The notes under the pieces: generated by a model | What the model was told of the DNA's origin: nothing | Seen by the model: only the letters and a program-made list of their open reading frames with translations | Database searches by the model: none | Position numbers and translations under genes: made by a program | In this document: positions 1-9,405 of the stretch, one piece after another | Numbering within the stretch: position 1 is the first letter of the stretch | How the letters are laid out: every line of letters starts with the position of its first letter | NCBI GenBank assembly: GCA_027489415.1 | Contig: JAIXZU010000055.1 | Location: 1 to 10,821, forward strand | Origin: Alphaproteobacteria bacterium | GTDB lineage: Bacteria; Pseudomonadota; Alphaproteobacteria; UBA2136; UBA6156 | DNA: 10,821 nucleotides | Direction: 5' to 3'

Positions 1-178
1 CCACGCAGGCGTTGGCAAGCGCAGCTTCGAAAGCTCCAAGCTGGCCGCTAACATCAAGGCCCTCGTGGAAGCCGTCAAGGCCGCCAAACCCACCGGCGCC
101 AAGGGTGTCTACATGCTGAAGATGTCCATCAGCTCCAGAATGGGCCGCAGCGTACGCGTCGACCTCACCAGCCTCTAA
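1..178 (+). CDS. rplA: 50S ribosomal protein L1, C-terminal end (5' end outside window)
   Basis: Reading from base 2, 58 codons run to a TAA at 176-178. They match the C-terminus of ribosomal protein L1: a GKRSFESSKLAAN stretch, a helix rich in Lys and Ala, then AKGVYMLK and a final SSRMG...VRVDLTSL. L1 binds 23S rRNA at the mobile L1 stalk near the tRNA exit site. In many bacteria it also represses its own rplK-rplA mRNA. The part seen here is the end of domain I, which closes the two-domain fold. The start and the expected upstream rplK lie outside the window. A strong terminator follows 14 bases after the stop, so rplA ends its transcription unit. No damage is visible in this part. The identification is firm because the tail is highly conserved. 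Confidence 0.96.
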   Translation, partial: HAGVGKRSFESSKLAANIKALVEAVKAAKPTGAKGVYMLKMSISSRMGRSVRVDLTSL

Positions 179-192
179 TATATGGTGAAATC

Positions 193-222
193 AAAAAAAC
201 CACCCGCAAGGGTGGTTTTTTT
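193..222 (+). terminator. Rho-independent terminator after rplA
   Basis: A perfect 13-bp inverted repeat (193-205 with 210-222) surrounds a GCAA loop. The GC-rich core ACCACCC/GGGTGGT is followed by a run of seven T (216-222), which forms the U-tract. The opposite arm carries the matching A-run, so it could also work on the minus strand. It separates rplA from the small genes downstream. Confidence 0.93.
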
Positions 223-282
223 AGCAAATCATCCTATAAATCGTATCTACGCAACGGCTTAAAGCCAATGGAAGGAACATCA

Positions 283-528
283 ATGAACGTACTGCTCGGA
301 CTCATGATTCTGTTTCTCATCGCCATCTTCATCGGCATACCCGTAATGTTTATTTACGGTGCCATTGAAACGATCAATCTGGCCAACGAGAAAACAACCA
401 ATCTGTCTCTTCAGGCCATGGTCAATCACGCGAAGACTCAGGTCGAGTCTGCCAAATTGACCATCAAGATCTGCACATGCATTCTGGTCTTGGAAGCAAT
501 AGTTTTGCTGATGATTTTCAAAGCCTGA
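283..528 (+). CDS. Small membrane protein of 81 residues, two predicted helices, function unknown
   Basis: I do not recognise this protein. I chose the ATG at 283 because AAGGAA at 272-277 lies five bases upstream. An in-frame ATG at 268 would add five residues but has no Shine-Dalgarno sequence. The first 26 or so residues are strongly hydrophobic (Leu, Ile, Phe, Met), with Gly-Ile-Pro in the middle. A polar stretch of about 30 residues follows, with Asn, Lys, Gln and Glu and a helical, possibly coiled pattern. A second hydrophobic helix begins at IKICTCILVLEAIV and the protein ends in IFKA. The shape is a helical hairpin in the inner membrane with a soluble loop. Codon use is less biased than in the ribosomal genes around it. 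A TATAAA at 235-240 could be a -10 box, but no good -35 is visible. A hairpin follows the stop. Confidence 0.6.
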   Translation: MNVLLGLMILFLIAIFIGIPVMFIYGAIETINLANEKTTNLSLQAMVNHAKTQVESAKLTIKICTCILVLEAIVLLMIFKA

Positions 529-554
529 AAATCCAATCCCATTATCAAATATTG

Positions 555-580
555 AAACCCGCAGCACCAGCTGCGGGTTT
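555..580 (+). terminator. Hairpin after the 81-residue protein gene, probable weak terminator
   Basis: An 11-bp perfect stem (555-565 with 570-580, AAACCCGCAGC/GCTGCGGGTTT) closes an ACCA loop 26 bases after the stop codon. The T-run is short (TTT then AATGATT), so termination may be partial. It is nearly the same sequence as the terminator at 809-836. Confidence 0.65.
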
Positions 581-593
581 AATGATTGTAGAG

Positions 594-621
594 TTGAAAA
601 TTGTATAAACTTTTGTAAAAT
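594..621 (+). promoter_or_regulatory. Candidate sigma-70 promoter for the 31-residue protein gene
   Basis: TTGAAA (594-599, five of six consensus bases) and TAAAAT (616-621, five of six) are separated by 16 bp. A start near 628 would place a small hairpin, CAATTC-GTAA-GAATTG at 633-648, at the very 5' end of the mRNA. The prediction rests on motif match only. Confidence 0.5.
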
Positions 622-632
622 CGATGTGTAAG

Positions 633-648
633 CAATTCGTAAGAATTG
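633..648 (+). other. 5'-UTR hairpin upstream of the 31-residue protein gene
   Basis: CAATTC (633-638) and GAATTG (643-648) pair around GTAA, a GNRA-type tetraloop. It sits just after the predicted transcription start and about 30 bases before the Shine-Dalgarno. A role in 5'-end stability is an inference. Confidence 0.4.
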
Positions 649-690
649 ATTGCGCCATCTGAAATGCTTGTAAGCCCTCAGGAGTCATTC

Positions 691-786
691 ATGGGTATAA
701 TTTTTGCAGCAGCGTTGGGCGGAGCCTTCATAATGGTTCCGGTCGGGTTAATCCTGCTCCTCTATGCTATCTTCAGCAGCAAGTAA
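691..786 (+). CDS. Very small single-helix membrane protein of 31 residues, function unknown
   Basis: An ATG at 691 opens 31 codons and ends with TAA at 784-786. AGGAG at 680-684 lies six bases upstream, an excellent Shine-Dalgarno. The peptide starts MGIIFAAALGGAF, continues through a Val-Pro-Val break into a Leu/Ile-rich core, and ends in FSSK. It is one hydrophobic helix with almost no charge except the C-terminal Lys, so a single-pass inner-membrane protein or membrane peptide is likely. It has a candidate promoter (594-621), a 5' hairpin and a terminator 22 bases after the stop, giving a predicted mRNA of about 210 nt. It could be a type I toxin-like peptide or a small structural membrane protein. 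No antisense RNA partner is evident, so I assign no function. I do not recognise a family. Confidence 0.55.
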   Translation: MGIIFAAALGGAFIMVPVGLILLLYAIFSSK

Positions 787-808
787 CGCTGCCCCCTCAT
801 TCAAAAAC

Positions 809-838
809 AAAACCCGCAGTACGAGCTGCGGGTTTTTT
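809..838 (+). terminator. Rho-independent terminator after the 31-residue protein gene
   Basis: An 11-bp stem (809-819 with 826-836, AAAACCCGCAG/CTGCGGGTTTT) closes a TACGAG loop. The downstream side ends in six T (833-838). The sequence is nearly identical to the hairpin at 555-580. Confidence 0.88.
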
Positions 839-860
839 CAATGAAATCACAACTAAACAC

Positions 861-889
861 TGGACACTAAACACCAAAGCACTTATATC
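861..889 (+). promoter_or_regulatory. Candidate promoter of the rplJ-rplL operon
   Basis: TGGACA (861-866, five of six consensus bases) and TATATC (884-889, four of six) are separated by 17 bp. Transcription would begin near 896, directly before the folded L10-type leader. The upstream terminator at 809-838 makes an independent promoter necessary here. Motif-based call only. Confidence 0.5.
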
Positions 890-896
890 GCCCCTA

Positions 897-998
897 ACAC
901 CTGAAGACCGCTGGCGTCCATGGCATGCAATTTCATTGAAATTGCAGGACTTAATCTCCAGCCGAGGGGCAAAGCCGATACCTTCCGTATCGTGTTTT
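897..998 (+). promoter_or_regulatory. L10-type ribosomal protein leader of rplJ
   Basis: The 5' region of rplJ can fold into a nested structure. GCTGG (910-914) pairs with CCAGC (958-962), and GTCC (916-919) pairs with GGAC (947-950). An inner 8-bp stem TGCAATTT/AAATTGCA (926-933 with 939-946) has a CATTG loop. The unequal internal loops resemble the kink-turn region bound by the L10-L12 complex in the known L10 leader family. That complex represses translation of its own mRNA. A second hairpin, CGATAC/GTATCG (976-981 with 987-992), is followed by TGTTTT and could act as an attenuator. The family assignment comes from location and shape, not from a covariance search. Confidence 0.6.
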
Positions 999-1070
999 CC
1001 AATTCAGAACGGTGTGTCGGGCTGCATAGGGCAGTTCGTCATTATTAACGAAGGTGAAAGGCACAATCCT

Positions 1071-1568
1071 ATGGATCGTACCCAGAAACAGACCTTCATC
1101 GAAACGCTGAACAAGCGTATCGGTTCCTCCAAGTCCATGGTAGTGGCTCACTACCGCGGTCTGACCGTGAAGGAACTCACCCAGCTGCGCCGTCAAATGC
1201 GTGCTGAAGGTGGTGAAGTACAAGTCGCCAAAAACCGTCTCGCCAAGCTGGCATTCAAGGGCACGCCCTACGAAGGCCTGAGCAGCATCATGACGGGCCC
1301 CACCATCCTCGCCTTCAGCGCGGATGAAATCGCTCCGTCCCGTATCAGCCAGAAATTCGCCGATACCAACAACAAGTTGGTCATCGTCGGTGGCGCCATG
1401 AACGGTAAAATGCTCTCGACTGCCGAGATCAAATCTATCAGCCAGCTGCCGAGCCTCGATGGCATCCGCGGCAAGCTCATTGGTATCCTGCAAGCCCCCG
1501 GCGCGCAGCTTGCCCGTGTCACCCAAGCCTACGCGACCAAAGACGCCGACGCGTCCGCAGCCGCTTAA
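1071..1568 (+). CDS. rplJ: 50S ribosomal protein L10
   Basis: The 165-residue product starts MDRTQKQ, a common alphaproteobacterial L10 start. It carries the usual VVAHYRGLTV, VAKNRLAKLA, the MTGPTILAFS region and VIVGGAMNGK. L10 anchors the L7/L12 stalk to 23S rRNA near L11, and its long C-terminal helix holds the L7/L12 dimers. GAAAGG at 1056-1061 is a Shine-Dalgarno nine bases before the ATG. The reading frame stays open upstream to about 936, but that stretch is the folded leader, so 1071 is the start. The C-terminal helix (about residues 136-160) looks shorter than in many alphaproteobacteria that I recall and close to the E. coli length. rplL follows after 24 bases in the same operon. 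Regulation is probably by L10-L12 binding to the leader. Confidence 0.96.
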   Translation: MDRTQKQTFIETLNKRIGSSKSMVVAHYRGLTVKELTQLRRQMRAEGGEVQVAKNRLAKLAFKGTPYEGLSSIMTGPTILAFSADEIAPSRISQKFADTNNKLVIVGGAMNGKMLSTAEIKSISQLPSLDGIRGKLIGILQAPGAQLARVTQAYATKDADASAAA

Positions 1569-1592
1569 TTCTGCAAATAAAGGAATCATATT

Positions 1593-1958
1593 ATGGATCT
1601 CAACCAAATCGTTGACCAACTCAGCAAGCTCACCGTTATCGAAGCTGCCGAACTCGCCAAAATGCTCGAAGAGAAGTGGGGCGTATCCGCTGCCGCTCCT
1701 GTAGCTGCTGGCCCTGCCGCTGCTGCCGGCCCTGCCGCTGAAGAGCAAACCGAGTTCACCGTTCACCTTGCCGCCGCTGGCGAAAAGAAGATCGACGTGA
1801 TCAAAGCCGTTCGCGAAATCACCGGCCTCGGTCTGAAGGAAGCCAAGGACCTCGTCGAAGGCGCTCCGCAAGTCGTCAAGGAAGGCGTTGCCAAGAAGGA
1901 CGCCGAAGAAATGAAAGCCAAGCTGGAAGCAGCTGGCGCCAAGGTCGAACTCAAGTAG
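1593..1958 (+). CDS. rplL: 50S ribosomal protein L7/L12
   Basis: The 121-residue product has the standard three parts. An N-terminal dimerisation and L10-binding domain (about residues 1-33) contains LSKLTVIEAAELAKMLEEKW. A flexible hinge made of Ala, Gly and Pro follows (about 34-50). The globular C-terminal domain (about 53-121) contains KIDVIKAVREITGLGLKEAK and the ending KLEAAGAKVELK. It is the multi-copy stalk protein that recruits translation factors and stimulates their GTPase activity. TAAAGGAA at 1578-1585 gives a strong ribosome binding site, suited to making several copies per L10. Length is typical. The gene ends at TAG 1956-1958, and a terminator 18 bases on closes the operon. 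This is unusual because rpoB normally follows. Confidence 0.97.
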   Translation: MDLNQIVDQLSKLTVIEAAELAKMLEEKWGVSAAAPVAAGPAAAAGPAAEEQTEFTVHLAAAGEKKIDVIKAVREITGLGLKEAKDLVEGAPQVVKEGVAKKDAEEMKAKLEAAGAKVELK

Positions 1959-1975
1959 TTCTACCCGTCTTCATG

Positions 1976-2000
1976 AAAATGGCCCCATCGGGGCCTTTTT
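1976..2000. terminator. Bidirectional terminator between rplL and the receptor gene
   Basis: GGCCCC (1981-1986) and GGGGCC (1990-1995) form a 6-bp GC stem with an ATC loop and five T (1996-2000) on the plus strand. On the minus strand the same stem is followed by ATTTTC, so it can also end the convergent gene stopping at 2016. Confidence 0.85.
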
Positions 2001-2015
2001 CATATCCTGGTTGGC

Positions 2016-3149
2016 TTACTTCACCAGCTTCAAGCCCTTGTCATTGGTAAACCCCATCGCCTGCTCAATGTCTTTGTCATCCTCGAATTTCTGAACAGCA
2101 ACACACCACCACCCTAGGCCATCATACTCTTGGTAACCAATGGTTTGGGCAAAGGCCACAATGTTGCCGTCATGGTAATAACTCCCGCGTTTTTCACCAT
2201 TATTGTGCAGGTGGAAAGTCGTATAAAGCCCTGCGTCATCACTGCTCGCAATCACGCGTAGGGTCTGGTCCAGTAGCATCACACGTGTTTTGCTCCACTC
2301 TTCCTTGCTCAGCGGGGGCTCAACCTTAACAATGGCTTCTGCTTGGTTTTTCCAGTCAAAATAAACACCAAGTACCCCGATAATCCGGCCATGGTTTTCC
2401 GCGCCTTCACGTACAGTCGCGCCATAAACAGCCACAGGCAGGTTGTTGTGGCTGCGGGCGGGCTGCACAACGTCCACCACATACTGGTCGCCGGCAGTCA
2501 GTTGCATGGCATCCTTGAACCATTTTTCTTGGCTGAAATTCAAGCCCTGCAGCTTAAAATCATTCGGTTTGGCGTTGGCAATCACCACCCCATTGGTGTC
2601 CACCAATACAAGGTCAAGGTACACACTGTAAAAGCCGTTAATCTGGCCTAGTCTGCGGCAGGCCCACGCAGCTTTATCCGGGGTGTTCTCAAGGCACACC
2701 TGCACCATGGCATCATCAGTGGCCCACCAGCGGCAGTCAGCGGTCCGTTCATATAGGTTTCTCACAATCAGCTGAACCAACCCTAGGCTCATATCCGTCA
2801 ATCGCTGCCCTTCCAGCTTATCCACCAGCCGCTGGGCATAGGCACTACCTTGGGTTAGGCGGGAAATCACCCGGTCCTGAAAATGCTTGCTGGTTTCGCT
2901 GGCCTGTTGCGCCAGCTTGCGGACTTCCTGCGCCACCACCGCAAATCCACGTCCGGCGTTACCAGCTCTCGCAGCCTCAATCGTGGCATTCAAAGCCAAA
3001 AGGTTGGTCTGGCTGGCAATCGTGTTGTTGCTCTGCGCAAAGGTCAGAATATCTCTTTGCAAACGCTCAATAATCACTTTCACGCGCCGCGGCGTCGCCT
3101 GAGACGTATCAATTTCTTGCCCAAAGGCGGCCTGTTTGAATGCTTGCAT
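2016..3149 (-). CDS. Soluble chemoreceptor-like protein: N-terminal MCP signalling tip, C-terminal Cache-like sensor
   Basis: The 377-residue product has no membrane helix. Residues about 44-80 are the conserved tip of methyl-accepting chemotaxis proteins (IASQTNLLALNATIEAARAG, then GRGFAVVAQEVRKLA), which binds CheA and CheW. Only about 40 residues flank the tip on each side, so the stalk is very short and clear methylation sites are absent. Residues about 125-360 form a second module with NLYERTADCRWWATDD, a Cache/PAS-like core (YLDLVLVDTNGVVIANAKP), IGVLGVYFDW and a C-terminal half with RVIASSDDAGLY and GLGWWCVAVQ. I recall similar modules in Rhodospirillales receptors. The sensor lies after the signalling part, the reverse of classical receptors, and should be in the cytoplasm. 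The start at 3149 is the only ATG after an in-frame stop, and no Shine-Dalgarno is evident. Ligand unknown. Confidence 0.82.
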   Translation of the reverse strand: MQAFKQAAFGQEIDTSQATPRRVKVIIERLQRDILTFAQSNNTIASQTNLLALNATIEAARAGNAGRGFAVVAQEVRKLAQQASETSKHFQDRVISRLTQGSAYAQRLVDKLEGQRLTDMSLGLVQLIVRNLYERTADCRWWATDDAMVQVCLENTPDKAAWACRRLGQINGFYSVYLDLVLVDTNGVVIANAKPNDFKLQGLNFSQEKWFKDAMQLTAGDQYVVDVVQPARSHNNLPVAVYGATVREGAENHGRIIGVLGVYFDWKNQAEAIVKVEPPLSKEEWSKTRVMLLDQTLRVIASSDDAGLYTTFHLHNNGEKRGSYYHDGNIVAFAQTIGYQEYDGLGWWCVAVQKFEDDKDIEQAMGFTNDKGLKLVK

Positions 3150-3192
3150 ACTATTATCGCTATTTTGTAGGAGGTATTATGTTCTTGGTAAG

Positions 3193-3220
3193 TTAATACA
3201 AAGTAAGGCGAATTTAACAA
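3193..3220 (-). promoter_or_regulatory. Candidate promoter of the receptor gene
   Basis: On the minus strand TTGTTA (3220-3215) and TATTAA (3198-3193), each matching four of six consensus bases, are 16 bp apart. A start near 3186 would give a leader of about 37 nt. Weak, motif-based. Confidence 0.3.
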
Positions 3221-3233
3221 ATAGGTCAAGTCA

Positions 3234-3261
3234 ACAAAGGCCACCCGTAGGTGGCCTTTGT
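3234..3261 (-). terminator. Hairpin terminator downstream of amt
   Basis: A 12-bp perfect stem (3234-3245 with 3250-3261, ACAAAGGCCACC/GGTGGCCTTTGT) with a 4-base loop lies 26 bases past the amt stop. The minus-strand 3' side contains TTTGTTGACTT, a broken T-run. It separates amt from the receptor gene. Confidence 0.75.
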
Positions 3262-3286
3262 CATATGTTTAACCAGCGTGTGCTGA

Positions 3287-4603
3287 TTACTCCACACTTT
3301 CACCGTGTGCCGCAAGGTCAAGTCCGGCTTTTTCGTCAGCGGCGCTCACGCGCAGGCCCATCGTCAGGTCCAGCGCCTTGGCAATCACGTAGGTACCAAC
3401 GGCACTCCACAGAATCACCACGGCAACACCTTTCAACTGAACCAGAACTTGCCCGGGGTTACCCTCCAGCAGGCCGCTGGTGCCGCCAATGGCACTTACG
3501 GCAAACACACCGGTCAACACCGTCCCTACCAAACCGGCAAGGCCGTGCACGCCAACCACGTCAAGGCTGTCATCGTAACCAAAACGGGCTTTCAGGGCGT
3601 TGCAACCAAAGAACGCCACAATCCCGCCAATCATCCCGATAACCAAGGCACCGGCCCCATCTACAAAACCAGCGGCAGGGGTAATCGCAACCAAGCCTGC
3701 AACAGCTCCGGTAATCATGCCGAAGGTGCTGGGCTTACCTTTAATGCCCCACTCGCACAGCATCCAGAAGATGGCGGCGCTGGCGGTGGCAAGGTGGGTG
3801 GCGCTCATCGCAAGCCCTGCACGGCCGTCGGCAGCCAGTGCGGAACCCGCATTGAACCCGAACCAACCAACCCACAGCAGGCTGGCACCCACAATGCTCA
3901 GGGCGAGGTTGTTAGGCTCAAACCCTTTGGCGGTCATGCTCCAGCCTTTGCGCTTGCCCAGCATCAGGCACAGCACCAGTGCGGCCACACCGGCGTTAAT
4001 GTGCACAACGTTACCACCGGCATAGTCAAGCACACCGGCCACGCCAAGCTTACCACCGCCCCACACCATGTGGGCAATCGGCGCATAAACCAGCAGGCTC
4101 CACAGGCCCACAAACACCAGCATGGTGGAGAACTTCACGCGCTCAACCACAGCACCCACAATCAGGGCAGGGGTGATGATCGCAAACGTCATCTGGTACA
4201 TCATGAAAACAGCCTCAGGAATGCTGTTGGCAAGGGTGTAGGCACTGGTCAGGGTCATGCCTTTCAGCAGCACGCGGTCAAGGCCGCCTACCAGTCCGGG
4301 CACCAGTTCACCTTCACCACCGAAGAAGCTCAGGCTGTAACCGGCAATAATCCAGGTGAAGGTCACAATCATGGTTGTCCCGAAGCACATCGCAAGGGTG
4401 TTCAGCAGGTTGGTTTTACGGGTTAAACCGCCGTAAAACAGGGCTAGCCCGGGAATCGTCATCATCAGCACAAGGGCTGTGGCTGTCAGCACCCAGGCTG
4501 TGTTGCCGGTATTAAGTTGCAGTTCAACGCTTTCAGCGTGCCCAAGCGCAGGCAGTAAACATGCCAGCGCAATGGCAGCCAGCGGCTTCATTACGTGTTT
4601 CAT
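3287..4603 (-). CDS. amt: Ammonium transporter, Amt/Rh family
   Basis: The 438-residue product moves ammonium into the cell through the inner membrane, acting as a trimer. An N-terminal signal peptide (MKHVMKPLAAIALACLLPAL, cleavage expected after GHA) and about eleven hydrophobic helices follow. Key AmtB residues are present: Phe140 and Phe250 (Phe gate), Trp181 and Ser254 (recruitment site), Asp193, and the twin pore histidines His201 and His353, matching E. coli 107, 215, 148, 219, 160, 168 and 318. The C-terminal cytoplasmic tail after about residue 412 is the region touched by PII proteins in relatives. I chose the ATG at 4603 because it starts directly at a good signal peptide. An in-frame ATG at 4645 would add 14 polar residues. 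Neither has a strong Shine-Dalgarno. No glnK (PII) gene is beside it in this window. Confidence 0.93.
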   Translation of the reverse strand: MKHVMKPLAAIALACLLPALGHAESVELQLNTGNTAWVLTATALVLMMTIPGLALFYGGLTRKTNLLNTLAMCFGTTMIVTFTWIIAGYSLSFFGGEGELVPGLVGGLDRVLLKGMTLTSAYTLANSIPEAVFMMYQMTFAIITPALIVGAVVERVKFSTMLVFVGLWSLLVYAPIAHMVWGGGKLGVAGVLDYAGGNVVHINAGVAALVLCLMLGKRKGWSMTAKGFEPNNLALSIVGASLLWVGWFGFNAGSALAADGRAGLAMSATHLATASAAIFWMLCEWGIKGKPSTFGMITGAVAGLVAITPAAGFVDGAGALVIGMIGGIVAFFGCNALKARFGYDDSLDVVGVHGLAGLVGTVLTGVFAVSAIGGTSGLLEGNPGQVLVQLKGVAVVILWSAVGTYVIAKALDLTMGLRVSAADEKAGLDLAAHGESVE

Positions 4604-4689
4604 GGTCTCAGGGTCTTTCTTGTTGGGGGTTAATGGGTTGTCCATTAAGGTTGAAGCTGCGCCCGCTTGGCTTCGTCTGCAACAAAACG

Positions 4690-4715
4690 ATCATATTATC
4701 ATACAAATATGATAA
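4690..4715 (-). promoter_or_regulatory. AT-rich palindrome and -10-like repeats upstream of amt
   Basis: TTATCATA (4696-4703) and TATGATAA (4708-4715) form a perfect inverted repeat around CAAA. A further ATCATA lies at 4690-4695. On the minus strand these give TATGAT boxes that could serve as the amt -10, with no good -35 at normal spacing. That pattern fits an activator-dependent promoter with an operator over it, which is an inference. Confidence 0.4.
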
Positions 4716-4810
4716 GCGACTGATGCAACAGCACAACGCTCGTCGCCAACCGGAAACGGGGCAGGGGGCATGCAAAGTGAAGATGCCGTATTTTCATGCA
4801 CCTCAACCGC

Positions 4811-4839
4811 TTGACATCCCCCCTCTCAAGGCCTATTAA
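4811..4839 (+). promoter_or_regulatory. Promoter of the rpoB-rpoC operon
   Basis: A perfect -35 TTGACA (4811-4816) and a TATTAA -10 (4834-4839, four of six) are separated by 17 bp. Transcription would start near 4846 and leave a leader of about 98 nt. An own promoter is expected because rpoB is cut off from rplJL by two genes on the other strand. Confidence 0.65.
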
Positions 4840-4871
4840 CCCACTATCGCCGCGGTTTTCAGCGTGGTGTT

Positions 4872-4909
4872 GTGCATCCATATGCACTCCCTCCCACTGC
4901 TTCAGCAGT
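4872..4909 (+). other. Two small hairpins in the rpoB leader
   Basis: GTGCAT/ATGCAC (4872-4877 with 4882-4887, loop CCAT) and ACTGC/GCAGT (4896-4900 with 4905-4909, loop TTCA) stand in tandem between the predicted start site and the ribosome binding site AGAGGG (4929-4934). Neither is followed by a T-run, so they are not terminators. A regulatory role is possible but unproven. Confidence 0.35.
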
Positions 4910-4943
4910 CGGAAATATTTAGTAAAACAGAGGGTTATAATAC

Positions 4944-9386
<4,443 letters not shown>

Positions 9387-9405
9387 GTAAAGGAAAGCCA
9401 TTACC

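Noticed and set aside
936..1070. In-frame upstream extension of rplJ by 45 codons
   Set aside because: It lies in the folded leader, has no L10 homology, and the ATG at 1071 has a good ribosome binding site and the standard MDRTQKQ start.
951..1871. Long minus-strand open frame over rplJ-rplL
   Set aside because: It is an antisense shadow produced by biased third codon positions and shows no domain-like sequence.
3168..3196. Perfect Shine-Dalgarno TAGGAGG with ATG and five codons on the plus strand
   Set aside because: The frame stops after MFLVS and no gene or leader-peptide context follows, so it is probably chance.
3305..4426. 373-codon plus-strand open frame opposite amt
   Set aside because: It is rich in His, Gln, Gly and Asn, a typical antisense shadow of a membrane-protein gene. 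The minus-strand Amt residues are decisive.
4738..4752. Possible sigma-54 promoter for amt on the minus strand
   Set aside because: Only the GG and GC dinucleotides with 10-bp spacing match. The flanking consensus bases TGGCAC and TTGC are absent.
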